A stretch of 64,000 nucleotides of DNA from Brachybacterium paraconglomeratum (GCF_003994255.1 NZ_ML133851.1:1-64000); one strand, 5' to 3'. Counted from the stretch's first letter, positions 35,344 to 43,630 are shown. Program-made: numbers and translations. The notes: generated by a model not told the origin, from the sequence alone.

Positions 35344-35898
35344 TCAGCGGCTCGAGCGGGAGGTGCGGCCGCGGACGACGCCGACGAACTCCTGACGGAT
35401 CTCGTCGTCGGCCGCGCGCGGCCAGGCGAGCGCGATGCGGGTCGGTTCGCCGTCCCGCAGAGGGAGGGCGACGGCGTCCTTGCGACGGTGGAGGCGGGCG
35501 AGGGAGAGCGGGACCCGCGCGAAGCCGACTCCGCTCGCGGCCACGGCGATCCGCGAGGCGGCATCGTCGAGGTGCTCCTGCCGTATCTCGGTCTGCCCCT
35601 CGAGGTCGGCCTCGACGATGTCGTCCTGCAGGCTCAGCACGTCCTCGTCGCCGACCACCACGCAGGCGCGCTCCTCCCACAGCGCCACCCGGTGCAGCTG
35701 CTCGCCCGACTCCTCCGGCAGCGGGAGGCGCACGAAGCACATGTCGACCTCGCCGCCGATCAGCGCCTCCGTCTGGCGGGACAGCGGCACGGGGACGAGC
35801 TCGAGCCAGGCGTCGCGACGGCCGGACTTCCAGCGGCGCAGGAAGCGGTCGGGCTCGACGCCGGGCACGAAGCCGACGCGCAGGGTGGTGTGGTGCAT
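35344..35898 (-). CDS. LysR-type substrate-binding domain without DNA-binding domain
   Basis: A 184-residue protein that begins directly with the beta strand of a LysR effector domain (LRVGFVPGVEPDRFLRRW) and continues GGEVDMCFVRLPL near 48, EERACVVVGDED near 75, SGVGFARVPLSLARL near 122 and RIALAWPRAADDEIRQEFVG near 153. The roughly 60-90-residue helix-turn-helix and linker of true LysR regulators (about 300 residues) is missing, and none is encoded upstream in frame. TAGTCT lies exactly 6 bases before the ATG, so it has its own leaderless promoter and is probably expressed as a free ligand-binding domain. Such proteins are annotated in several Actinobacteria; role unknown. Confidence 0.82.
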   Translation of the reverse strand: MHHTTLRVGFVPGVEPDRFLRRWKSGRRDAWLELVPVPLSRQTEALIGGEVDMCFVRLPLPEESGEQLHRVALWEERACVVVGDEDVLSLQDDIVEADLEGQTEIRQEHLDDAASRIAVAASGVGFARVPLSLARLHRRKDAVALPLRDGEPTRIALAWPRAADDEIRQEFVGVVRGRTSRSSR

Positions 35899-35907
35899 GG
35901 GACCAGA

Positions 35908-36753
35908 CTAGGGCCCGAGACGGTCCTGGGTCGTCCCGGGGCTCGTCGGTCGCTCGGCGCGGGCGAGGACGCGCAGCAGGTCCGGGGTGAAGCGCTCGGC
36001 GCGGACGAGGTTCAGCATGTGGTTGCCGTAGGGCAGCAGCTCGAGCCGGCCCTGCGGGGCGGCGGCGGCGAACGAGCGCTCGTGCAGGCGCAGCTGCTCG
36101 AAGCGGCCGTGGAGGAAGGTCACCGGCACCGGGATGCGGGACAGCTCGCCGCGCAGGTCCAGGGAGGCGACGGCGGCGAAGGCGGGGGCGACCACGTCGA
36201 TGTCGGCCCGGCCGCCGCGCAGATAGGCGCGGGCCCCGTCCCGGCCCAGCAGCCAGGTGAAGGGGAAGGCCTCGGAGCCGCTGCGCATCGCGGGAAGCAG
36301 GTCGGTGGCGGTGATCAGGCGGGCATAGAGCCGGGCGGTGAGCGGGGTGGGCTGCACCGCGGCGCCGCAGGCGACGAGGGAGCCGAGGACGGGTGGTGCG
36401 CCGGCCCTGTCGGTGCCTGAGTCGGCCTGGTCCGCCGCGCCGAGCCGCGCCGCGGAGCGGATGGCGAGCATCCCGCCGAGCGAGCTGCCGACGAGGTGGA
36501 CGGGCAGAGCGGTCGCCTCGTGCGCAGTGCGCGCCGCGCCCTCGATGACGGACTGCGCGGCCTCGAGAGTGAAGGGCTCGCCGCGGCGAGCGCCGTGCCC
36601 CGGCAGGTCCGGGGCGAGGACGTGGTGCCCGGCGGCGCGGAGCGCGGGCACCTGCGGGTCCCACTGGCTGTGCGAGGTGCGGGTGCCGTGCACGAGCACG
36701 ACGGGCCAGGGACGTGCGGGCCCGGCGGGGCCGGACGCGGCGGGGTCGCTCAC
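35908..36753 (-). CDS. Alpha/beta hydrolase (tandem copy 2)
   Basis: A 281-residue alpha/beta-hydrolase: VVLVHGTRTSHSQWDPQVPA near residue 18 (oxyanion strand), VLAPDLPGHGARRGEPFTLE near 45, nucleophile elbow HLVGSSLGGMLAIRSAARLG near 86, PVPVTFLHGRFEQL near 208 and a late His in YGNHMLNLVRAERF near 243. The substrate is unknown. It is a paralogue of the next gene: they share PDLPGHGARRGEPFTLE exactly. GTG start overlaps that gene's stop (TGA), so translation is coupled. A duplication within an operon is the simplest explanation. Confidence 0.85.
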   Translation of the reverse strand: MSDPAASGPAGPARPWPVVLVHGTRTSHSQWDPQVPALRAAGHHVLAPDLPGHGARRGEPFTLEAAQSVIEGAARTAHEATALPVHLVGSSLGGMLAIRSAARLGAADQADSGTDRAGAPPVLGSLVACGAAVQPTPLTARLYARLITATDLLPAMRSGSEAFPFTWLLGRDGARAYLRGGRADIDVVAPAFAAVASLDLRGELSRIPVPVTFLHGRFEQLRLHERSFAAAAPQGRLELLPYGNHMLNLVRAERFTPDLLRVLARAERPTSPGTTQDRLGP

Positions 36754-37460
36754 GCCGGCACCGTCGCCGCCGCGCAGCGGTGCAGCACCTTCGCGAAGCG
36801 CTTGGGGCGGGAGAGGTTCGCGATGTGCCCGGCATCCTGCAGGATCACGAGCTCGCCGTCGCGGGCGGCCTCGACGAAGAGCGCCTCGTGGCGGCGGAAG
36901 GGGTCGTGCTCGCCGTTGACGAAGGTGATCGGCACGTCGATCGCGGCGACGTCGGAGAGCAGGTCGAGGGCGCCGATCGTGCGCACCACGATGCGGATCA
37001 CGCCGTGGGCGCGGCCGCCGCCGTAGTACCGCTTCGCGGCCTTGCGGGTGTGGCGCCGGGCGAAGGAGCGCGCGACGCGGGCATCGGAGTCACCGGGCAG
37101 CCAGTCCTTCATCGTCATCCACAGCCCGTACACCCGCGCCATCGCGGGTCCGGGCACGATCGTGCAGTCCGCGGCGACGACGCCCGCGAGCCGGCCGGGG
37201 TTCGTGCCGGCGAAGTGGAGCGTGAGATAGCCGCCGAGCGAGAGGCCGACGAGCAGCGGCGGCTGCTGGCAGCGGGAGACGGCCTCGTCGATCGTGGCGA
37301 GCGCGGACTCCAGGGTGAAGGGCTCGCCGCGGCGGGCGCCGTGGCCGGGCAGGTCCGGGGCGATCACCTCGTAGCCGCGCTCGCGCAGGCGGCGCACCTG
37401 GCCCTTCCACATGGTGCGCGAGGAGCGCACGGCATGGATCAGCACGATGCTCCGAGTCAC
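36750..37460 (-). CDS. Alpha/beta hydrolase (tandem copy 1)
   Basis: A 236-residue alpha/beta-hydrolase: SIVLIHAVRSSRTMWKGQVR at residue 4, VIAPDLPGHGARRGEPFTLE near 32, nucleophile elbow LLVGLSLGGYLTLHFAGTNP near 71, VPITFVNGEHDPFRRHEALF near 175 (acid) and LQDAGHIANLSRPKRF near 206 (catalytic His). Motifs fit esterase, lactonase or haloperoxidase-like enzymes; the substrate cannot be assigned. The GTG start follows GGGGAGGGG. First gene of the pair with the downstream paralogue at 35908. Confidence 0.85.
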   Translation of the reverse strand: MTRSIVLIHAVRSSRTMWKGQVRRLRERGYEVIAPDLPGHGARRGEPFTLESALATIDEAVSRCQQPPLLVGLSLGGYLTLHFAGTNPGRLAGVVAADCTIVPGPAMARVYGLWMTMKDWLPGDSDARVARSFARRHTRKAAKRYYGGGRAHGVIRIVVRTIGALDLLSDVAAIDVPITFVNGEHDPFRRHEALFVEAARDGELVILQDAGHIANLSRPKRFAKVLHRCAAATVPA

Positions 37461-37540
37461 GGCGTCCCCTCCCCCGGTCCTCTGCGGCCCGTCCCGCACG
37501 GAGCGTACCGGAGCTCTCGGAGCGGGACTAGCCTGGGACG

Positions 37541-37891
37541 ATGCCGAGCTACCGCCTCCACCTGCCGATCGGTGCGCTGCGCGCCGGCTCCTCCCCCGCC
37601 GACGTGCTCGAGCAGGCCGCGCTCGCGCTCGGCTCCCTCCACGCCGTGGAGCGGAAGGACGTCGAGGCGCCGCTCGTCGCGGGCCGGCGCGTCGGCCGGG
37701 TGGTGCTGCGCTTCGGCGTGGATCCGAGCTCCCGGGCGGAGGAGGACGAGTCGGCACGGCGGGCCCTCGCGGCGGTGGCCCGGCATCTCGAGGAGACCGT
37801 GTGCGAGGTCGCTCCGGCGAGCGCCGTGGTGCTGAGCCGCGGTGCGGGCGGACGGTTCCGTCCGATCCCGCCGTCCCGCCCCCGGGCCTGA
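37541..37891 (+). CDS. Small protein of unknown function
   Basis: A 116-residue alpha/beta protein not recognised. It begins MPSYRLHLPIGALRAGSSPA, has two predicted helices (ADVLEQAALALGSLHAVERK, ESARRALAAVARHLEETVCE) alternating with VVLRFGVDPSS and VVLSRGAGGRF, and ends with a Pro/Arg tail. The layout resembles a small ferredoxin-like fold, which is only an impression. TAGCCT (37529-37534) lies exactly 6 bases before the ATG, which supports it being a real leaderless gene. Divergent from the hydrolase operon; no family assigned. Confidence 0.65.
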   Translation: MPSYRLHLPIGALRAGSSPADVLEQAALALGSLHAVERKDVEAPLVAGRRVGRVVLRFGVDPSSRAEEDESARRALAAVARHLEETVCEVAPASAVVLSRGAGGRFRPIPPSRPRA

Positions 37892-38132
37892 CGACGGGTC
37901 CCGGGCCTGGGACGGGCCCTGGTCGTGGGGTGGGATGAGCACGGTGCGCCGTCCGTGCGTGCTGCCGTCGGCCCAGGGGGAGAACGATGATCCAGCCCAT
38001 CACCGCACCCGTCGGCCGCCCGCTCACCACCGCGGTCACCGGCACCACGGGCAAGACCACCGTCGCGACCGCGACCCTGCAGCTGCTGCGCGCGGCGGGG
38101 CTGCGCGCGGCCGGCTGCGACTCGACCGGGAT

Positions 38133-38232
38133 CGACGACGTGCACGGTGCGGTGAGGCCCGCGCAGTTCCGGCGCTCGGCGCCGACGACGTGCACGGTGC
38201 GGTGAGGCCCGCGCAGTTCCGGCGCTCGGCGC
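38133..38232. repeat. Exact 50-bp tandem duplication
   Basis: Bases 38133-38182 are repeated without change at 38183-38232. Because 50 is not a multiple of three it shifts the frame of the Mur-ligase-like remnant. Perfect identity suggests a recent event, or an assembly artefact. Confidence 0.95.
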
Positions 38233-38868
38233 AGTTCCTGCCGGATCTCCTCGCCGAGCAGGTCGTGCTCGGCGAGGAGGCGATCACGCTCGAGGCCTTC
38301 GTGGGGACCCTCAAGGACGGCCTCTACGAGCACGTCGAGGTCGACGTGGCGGTGTGCACGGGGCTCGAGAGCGACCATCTCGAGGTGCACGGCAGTCTCG
38401 AGGCGTACTGGGGAGCGAAGCTGCAGCTGTTCGAGGAGCATCTGCGGCCCGACGGGGCGGTGGTGCTGGCGACGGACTGCGCGCAGGGGGAACTGGTGCG
38501 GGACGCGGCGGCGCGGCGCGGGGCGCGCCTGGTGACGGTCGGTCCCGGCGGGGACGTGGTGCTCGAGGAGGTCGAGGAGGTCGCCGCGGCCGACGGGGCG
38601 ATGCGGCTCGAGGGGGTGCTGCGCGTGGGCTCGCAGCGTCTCCCGGTGCTGCTTCCGACGGTGCACGCGGTGGCGGTGACGAACCTGCTGCTCGCGGCGA
38701 GCGCGGTGATCGCCCTCGGTGCGGGGCCCGGGACGGTGGCCGAGGCGCTGGCCGGGGTGGCTCCTCCGCCGGGCCGGCTCGAGGTGATCGGGCGCCGCGG
38801 CGGCGTCACCGCGATGGTCGACACCGCGCACAGCGGACGCCGCACCATCCCGCTCGCGAGCACGAAGA

Positions 38869-38896
38869 ACCCCGCCGGTCCGGAGACCAGCGGGGT
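38869..38896 (-). terminator. Terminator hairpin of tRNA-Ala
   Basis: Arms 38869-38880 and 38885-38896 pair with one mismatch around CGGA, seven bases past the tRNA 3' end on the minus strand, followed by TTCTTCG. It lies inside the 3' end of the overlapping remnant reading frame. Confidence 0.65.
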
Positions 38897-38903
38897 GATT
38901 TTG

Positions 38904-38976
38904 TGGAGCTAGGGGGATTCGAACCCCCGACCTTCTCATTGCGAACGAGACGCGCTACCAACTGCGCCATAGCCCC
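38904..38976 (-). tRNA. tRNA-Ala (anticodon CGC)
   Basis: On the minus strand 73 bases form a cloverleaf: acceptor GGGGCTA/TAGCTCC with discriminator A, D arm GCGC/GCGC, anticodon stem TCTCG/TGAGA (one G-U pair) with loop TTCGCAA giving anticodon CGC, and T arm CGGGGGTTCGAATCCCCC. CCA is not encoded. It is adjacent to the 3' truncation of the Mur-ligase-like remnant. Confidence 0.96.
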
Positions 38977-39052
38977 ATGTCGCTCGGCGACCGCATCAGA
39001 TTAGCACCCCACCAGGGATGCTGTCGCATCGAGGCGGGCCTCTTGACGAAGG

Positions 39053-39928
39053 TCACAGAGCGGACGCTCGGCTCCCGACCCGCAGAGCCTGCAGCTCGTC
39101 CTGCAGCGCATCGAGCACCTCGAGCCGCCCCTGGCCGGAGCAGGCGACGTAGGCGGGCTGGAGATGGTCGGGCCGCTCGGCGACCTCCTCACCGGGCCAT
39201 GTGCGCAGGGAGCCGCCGGCGCGGCGGACGATGTGGAAGCCGGCCGCGACGTCCCAGGAGTTGATCGCGGTCAGGGCGGTGGCGTCCGCCCATCCCGCGG
39301 CGACGTAGGCGAGCTCGAGCGCGGCGGAGCCCAGGTGGCGCACCGCGGAGACCGAGTCCTCGAGGGTGCGGACGGCGTTCGCGGCGAACTCCGGGAAGCG
39401 GGAGCCCGTGCGCTGGCCGGGGTAGCCGGACAGCACGAGGGCGTCGGGGGCGGGGCGGGTCTCGCGCGGGGTGATCTCGCGGCCGTTCAGGGTCGCGGAG
39501 CCGTCGGCCGCGGCGAAGACCTGGCCGAGCACCGGCGCGTCGATCACGCCGGCGACCAGCTCGTCGCCGATGGTGACGCCGATCGAGATGCAGAACAGCG
39601 GCAGGCCGGCGGCGAAGTTGCTGGTGCCGTCGATCGGGTCGACGTAGAAGCTGACCTGCTCGGGACCGGAGTGCTCCGCGGCGGGGCGCTCCCCGCCCTC
39701 CTCGCCGACGATGCGGGCGCTGGGCAGCAGACGGCGCAGCTCGGAGACGATGATCTCCTCGCTGCGGCGGTCGTGCTCGGTGACGATGTCGTGGCTGGAA
39801 GTCTTGTACTCGCGGGAGAGGTCGTCGCGGTCGAGGCCGCGGAGATACTCGGCGGCGGCATGCGCGGCGGTGAGGGCGTGCTCGAGCAGCTGGGCCGGGG
39901 ACGGGGCGGAAGAAGCGGTGGTGTTCAT
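39053..39928 (-). CDS. Inositol monophosphatase family protein
   Basis: A 291-residue lithium-sensitive-phosphatase-fold enzyme. Metal ligands: HDIVTEHDRRSEEIIVSELR near residue 47, IVGEEGGERP near 73, YVDPIDGTSNFAAGLPLFCI near 95 (DPxDGT), and INSWDVAAGFHIVRRAGG near 225. Substrate may be inositol phosphate, histidinol phosphate or similar; the family does not fix it. Two starts are possible, GTG at 39931 or ATG at 39928. TAGCCT (39941-39936) lies 7 bases before the ATG, matching the leaderless spacing, so ATG is preferred. It is the only gene between tRNA-Ala and the lactone oxidase. Confidence 0.88.
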   Translation of the reverse strand: MNTTASSAPSPAQLLEHALTAAHAAAEYLRGLDRDDLSREYKTSSHDIVTEHDRRSEEIIVSELRRLLPSARIVGEEGGERPAAEHSGPEQVSFYVDPIDGTSNFAAGLPLFCISIGVTIGDELVAGVIDAPVLGQVFAAADGSATLNGREITPRETRPAPDALVLSGYPGQRTGSRFPEFAANAVRTLEDSVSAVRHLGSAALELAYVAAGWADATALTAINSWDVAAGFHIVRRAGGSLRTWPGEEVAERPDHLQPAYVACSGQGRLEVLDALQDELQALRVGSRASAL

Positions 39929-40024
39929 CACCGCCAGGCTAGTCCGCCCTGGTCAGGATCGGGGCGACGGCCCGGAGCACGGACGCCTCCCCTTCCTCGA
40001 CCGGCCCTCCACGGCATCGCCGGG

Positions 40025-41365
40025 TCACGCCCCGAGCAGATGGCGCAGCGCAGGCGTCATGAGCTGGCCGTCCGGGTCCGCGGCGCGGCGCACGGCGCGG
40101 AAGTCCTCGAAGCGCGGGTAGAGCCGGGAGAGCTCGCGGGCGACCAACCAGTGCATCTTGCCCCAGTGGGGCCTCGCCCCGAAGTCGGCGAGGGTGCGCT
40201 GGACCAGCAGCAGGTAGGGCCCGGCTTCCTCGCGGTGGTAGCGGTGCGCGGCGATGTACACGGTCTCCCGCTCGAACGCGGTGGAGAGCCAGACGTCGTC
40301 GGCCGCGGCCCGGCGGATCTCGAGCGGGAAGGTGACGCGCACGTCCTCGGCCGCGAAGCGGGCGCTCAGCGCCGTGAGCGCCGCCTCCAGGTGCTCGGCC
40401 GGCAGCGCCCACTCCGACTCGTGGAAGCGGACCCGGCGCGGTGCGGCGTACACCGCGGCGGAGTCGTCGACGGTGCGCGGGCCGGCGAAGACGTGGGAGG
40501 CGAGCTCGGCGACGGGCCTCGACAGCGGCGGGGCGAGGGCGGCGGCGCGGCACAGCATCTCCCAGGCGCCGTTGCCGAGCACCTTGCGCTGCAGCAGCTC
40601 GGCGGCGCGCGAGGGACGCTCCCGGGGCGCGTCGGCCGGGAGACGGCGCATGGTGCGCACGGTCGCGCGGTCGGTGCGGGGGAACCAGAAGATCTCGTGG
40701 TGGTCCTCGCTCTCGCAGGTCGCGAGGAACTCGCCGGCCGCCTCGTCGAGGGGCCGGGTGGTCTCGACCAGCTCGAGCCGGTAGGCGGGCACGCACTGCA
40801 GGGTCACCTCGAGGATCACCCCGATCGTGCCGAGGCCGAGCCGTGCCGCCTCGAAGAGGTCCCTGTCCCGGGCCGGCGAGGTGTCGAGGACGGAGCCGTC
40901 GGGCAGGGCGATCCGCAGTGCGCGCACCGTGCCCGCGAAGCCGGTGAAGCGCGCGCCGGTGCCGTGGGTGCCGGTCTGGATCGCCCCGGCGATCGACTGC
41001 CGGTCGATGTCCCCCATCGTCTCCAGCGCCAGGCCGTGCGGGGCGAGGAGCTCGGCGACCGTCCAGAGCCGGGTGCCTCCGCGCAGGGTCACCAGACCGG
41101 TCGCCTGATCGGCGCGGACCAGACCCTGATAGCCGTCGAGGGTGAGGAGCAGCCCGTCGGTCGCCACCAGCGGGGAGAAGGAGTGGCCGCCGCCGATCAC
41201 GCGCAGCGGGAGACCGCGGGAGCGTGCCTCCCGGAGCGCGGCGGTGACCTCGTCCTCGCTGGTGGGGGCGAGGATCTCGTGCGGGGTGAAGCGGACCGCG
41301 CCGGACCAGTTGCGGCGCGGCCGGGGGCGGTCGGTGCGCGGGCGGCGGCTCGGGCTCATCGTCAT
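40025..41365 (-). CDS. D-arabinono-1,4-lactone oxidase family FAD enzyme
   Basis: A 446-residue vanillyl-alcohol-oxidase-family flavoprotein that oxidises aldonolactones or related sugars. The FAD domain carries HEILAPTSEDEVTAALREAR near residue 30, PLRVIGGGHSFSPLVATDGL near 52, MGDIDRQSIAGAIQTGTHGT near 115 and LGLGTIGVILEVTLQCVP near 175. The C-terminal ALO domain includes AHRYHREEAGPYLLLVQRTL near 365 and ARPHWGKMHWL near 395, with the HWGK motif typical of the family. Alternative start ATG at 41359 (MSPS). It lies 48 bases downstream of the D-threonine-aldolase-like gene on the same strand, so the two probably form a unit. Confidence 0.88.
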   Translation of the reverse strand: MTMSPSRRPRTDRPRPRRNWSGAVRFTPHEILAPTSEDEVTAALREARSRGLPLRVIGGGHSFSPLVATDGLLLTLDGYQGLVRADQATGLVTLRGGTRLWTVAELLAPHGLALETMGDIDRQSIAGAIQTGTHGTGARFTGFAGTVRALRIALPDGSVLDTSPARDRDLFEAARLGLGTIGVILEVTLQCVPAYRLELVETTRPLDEAAGEFLATCESEDHHEIFWFPRTDRATVRTMRRLPADAPRERPSRAAELLQRKVLGNGAWEMLCRAAALAPPLSRPVAELASHVFAGPRTVDDSAAVYAAPRRVRFHESEWALPAEHLEAALTALSARFAAEDVRVTFPLEIRRAAADDVWLSTAFERETVYIAAHRYHREEAGPYLLLVQRTLADFGARPHWGKMHWLVARELSRLYPRFEDFRAVRRAADPDGQLMTPALRHLLGA

Positions 41366-41413
41366 CGACGGCTCCTTCCGGGACAGGGACGGCGGGGCGC
41401 TGCGGGCCGGGGA

Positions 41414-42616
41414 TCAGAGGAAGGTCAGGCCCTCGCCGCGATAGGTGGGCATCGGGTCCAGGACCTGCTCGCCCTGGACGGGCAGGTAGTGGGAGAAGTG
41501 CTCGGCGGGCTCGCCGGCCTTGGCGTGCCGCAGCCACACCGTGTCGCCGACGCGCAGGTCCTCGGCTGCGGGCCCGATCACGGGGGTCTGCACCTCGCCG
41601 GCCGCCTCCTGCGGGGCGAAGGCGAGTCCGGGCGGATGGGCGATGGTGGGCAGGCGGTCCGTGCCGGGCGGGCCGGAGGCGATCCACCCGCCGCCGAGCG
41701 CGGTCGCGACGCCCGGTGCGGGGCGGCGCACGACGGAGGTGCCCAGCCACAGCGCGGGCTGCGGGGAGAAGCCGCGGTAACGGTCGAACAGGCCCGGCCC
41801 GATCAGTCCCGAGCCGGCGGCGACCTCGGTGACGGCCTCCTCGGCGGCGCTGGACTCGAGCGAGCCGGTGCCGCCGGCGTTGACGAACTCGAGCGGGGCG
41901 AGCGCCCGGACGGCGGCGACCACCTCGGCGCGGCGTGCGGCGATCTCTGGGCGGGAGAGGCGCTTCATCGCGCGGACCGCGGCGCCGTAGGGGGTGGGCG
42001 CGGCGTCGGTGACCCCGGCGATGTGCCCCTCGTAGGCCATCAGGCCCACCAGCTGGAGCCGGGGCCGGGCGAGCGCCGCGCGGGCGAGGTCGACGGCCTG
42101 GCCCGCCGTGCGCACCGGGGATCGCAGGGCGCCGAAGCGGATCCCGGGCAGCGGGGCGTAGGAGACGTCGAGCTCGAGCGCCACGCGGATCCTGCGTCCG
42201 CCCGTGCGGGGAGGGAGGTCGGCGGTGGCGTCGAGGATCAGGTCCAGCTGCGCGGTCTCGTCGACCATGAGCGTGATCGCGTCCAGCGCCTCCGGCGAGG
42301 CGGCGAGGCGGCGCAGCGCCCCGCGCTCCGCGGTCGGATAGGCGACCAGCACGTCCCGTGCCCCGTGGGCGACGAGCCACAGGGCCTCGGGGAGGGTGAA
42401 GGCGAGGATCCCTGCGATGCCGGGGCGGGCGAGGAGCCGGTCGAGCAGTCCCCGCACCCGCAGCGACTTCGAGGCGATGCGCACCGGGGTGCCGCCGGCG
42501 CGGCGGAGGAGGTCGTCGGCATTGGCGTCGACGGCGTCGAGGTCGAGGACCGCGAGGGGTCGCTCGGACCATCCCGCCCGGGCCAGCAGTCCGTCGAGTC
42601 CCGCGAGGTCGCGCAC
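41414..42616 (-). CDS. D-threonine aldolase / D-serine dehydratase-like PLP enzyme
   Basis: A 400-residue alanine-racemase-fold enzyme of the amino acid deaminase/aldolase group. It begins VRDLAGLDGLLARAGWSERP, with the PLP lysine probably in GTPVRIASKSLRVRGLLDRL near residue 46, GILAFTLPEALWLVAHGARD near 72, RIRVALELDVSYAPLPGIRF near 144, EFVNAGGTGSLESSAAEE near 243 and the C-terminal beta-barrel metal region ending AKAGEPAEHFSHYLPVQG. GTG start (42616) is 10 bases past the sepX-like stop with GAGGCGG before it. Co-directional with the lactone oxidase, an arrangement also seen in streptomycetes. Reaction is inferred from family only. Confidence 0.84.
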   Translation of the reverse strand: MRDLAGLDGLLARAGWSERPLAVLDLDAVDANADDLLRRAGGTPVRIASKSLRVRGLLDRLLARPGIAGILAFTLPEALWLVAHGARDVLVAYPTAERGALRRLAASPEALDAITLMVDETAQLDLILDATADLPPRTGGRRIRVALELDVSYAPLPGIRFGALRSPVRTAGQAVDLARAALARPRLQLVGLMAYEGHIAGVTDAAPTPYGAAVRAMKRLSRPEIAARRAEVVAAVRALAPLEFVNAGGTGSLESSAAEEAVTEVAAGSGLIGPGLFDRYRGFSPQPALWLGTSVVRRPAPGVATALGGGWIASGPPGTDRLPTIAHPPGLAFAPQEAAGEVQTPVIGPAAEDLRVGDTVWLRHAKAGEPAEHFSHYLPVQGEQVLDPMPTYRGEGLTFL

Positions 42617-42626
42617 CGGGTCCGCC

Positions 42627-43541
42627 TCAGGCGCGGCGGCGGGCGAGGATCTCGTCGAGGTGGAGGTCCTGGGCGGGGGCGAAGCTCTCCTCGACCGCCT
42701 CCGCCTCCTCGACGTGGGCGCGCTCCAGCGGCACGGACTCCGGGAGCATGCTGCGGCGGTGGGCGGCGTGACGGCTGGCGAGGTCGTCGACCTCGCCGCG
42801 CAGGGCGTAGGTGGGCCGCGGCACCGGGCGGGGCGTCCACTCCCCCGGGCGCGTGACCTGCTCGGCCGCGCGCTCCGAGGCGGTCTCGAGCACGGACGCG
42901 GAGGCGGTCTCGGCCTCCGCGGACGCGGCGGGGTGCTGCGCGGCGGAGACGGCCGACGGGGCGGACAGCTCGCGCCCGGCGCTCGCTGGCGCCTGCTCGG
43001 CGCGTCGACGCGCGGTCTCGGCCTCGGCCTGCTCCTGACGGGCGCGGGTCGCGGCGCGGGTGCGGCGGGCCCGACGCTCCAGCTCGGCACGGCGCAGCCC
43101 CACCAGGAACACGCCGAGCACGACCGCGCCGAGGACCGGCGGCCACCAGGGCAGCACGTTCGCGACCGCGCCGACGACCAGCGCGGCGGTGAGGACGATC
43201 AGCCCGATCAGCACCCCGCGCATGAGGCGGCGCGAGCGTCCGCGCTCCTCGCCGAGGTCGACGCGGGTGCCGGGGTCGGTGTCGAAGCGGGGCCGACGGG
43301 TCGGATCGGCGGGACGCATGAGCAGGCGGTCCTGGGGCATGGGAGTGGTCACCTCGGCAGACGAGCGGCGGGCGTGGACGGCCTCGGAGAGATCCCGGGC
43401 CTGGGGCGTCATCCCGGCCTCGTCCGCAGCGCGGGCGCGGCCCATCACCTCGCGACGGGCCGCGGTGCGCGGCAGCGCGTACACCAGCCACAGCAGCAGC
43501 AGGCCGCCGAAGAGGACGGCACCGAGATTGATCGACTCCAC
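42627..43541 (-). CDS. SepX/GlpR-like actinobacterial divisome membrane protein
   Basis: A 304-residue protein with one N-terminal membrane helix (LGAVLFGGLLLLWLVYAL, residues 6-23), a 75-residue cytoplasmic stretch, two more helices (GVLIGLIVLTAALVVGAVAN near 109 and PWWPPVLGAVVLGVFLVGL near 130), a highly charged coiled coil (RRAELERRARRTRAATRARQ) and a long disordered tail ending HLDEILARRRA. This topology and the neighbouring rimJ match Streptomyces SepX, C. glutamicum GlpR and M. tuberculosis Rv0996, which act in cell division. The usual upstream partner gene glp (moeA-like) is not next to it. Start is GTG with ATTACT six bases upstream (leaderless pattern). Assignment rests on topology plus context. 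Confidence 0.68.
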   Translation of the reverse strand: MESINLGAVLFGGLLLLWLVYALPRTAARREVMGRARAADEAGMTPQARDLSEAVHARRSSAEVTTPMPQDRLLMRPADPTRRPRFDTDPGTRVDLGEERGRSRRLMRGVLIGLIVLTAALVVGAVANVLPWWPPVLGAVVLGVFLVGLRRAELERRARRTRAATRARQEQAEAETARRRAEQAPASAGRELSAPSAVSAAQHPAASAEAETASASVLETASERAAEQVTRPGEWTPRPVPRPTYALRGEVDDLASRHAAHRRSMLPESVPLERAHVEEAEAVEESFAPAQDLHLDEILARRRA

Positions 43542-43630
43542 ACCGCCACAGTAATGACACCGATGTGATTCGCCTGGTCACGGAGCGGGCGTGTCGGCGA
43601 GCAATTCCGTGCGCCGCGCCACCGCGGGGC

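Larger units (their letters stand above)
37987..38912 (+). pseudogene. Mur-ligase-like gene remnant, broken by a 50-bp duplication and truncated at its 3' end
   Basis: Reading from ATG 37987 (after GGGGGAG) gives the ATP loop AVTGTTGKTTVATATLQLL, then the frame is lost in an exact 50-bp tandem duplication (38133-38232) and stops. Deleting one copy restores one frame that continues VEVDVAVCTGLESDHLEVHG and SLEAYWGAKLQLFEEHLRPD, typical of the MurE/MurT central domain, and ends near GGVTAMVDTAHS, where Mur ligases begin the C-terminal domain. From about 38840 the similarity stops and the sequence becomes the terminator and body of the opposite-strand tRNA-Ala. So the 3' third is missing and the rest is out of frame. 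It lacks the MurE N-terminal substrate domain, resembling MurT-type or cyanophycin-synthetase-like ligases. Not expected to be functional. Confidence 0.8.

Noticed and set aside
39164-42856. 1,230-codon plus-strand open frame
   Set aside because: Antisense to three genes with clear enzyme motifs; composition artefact.
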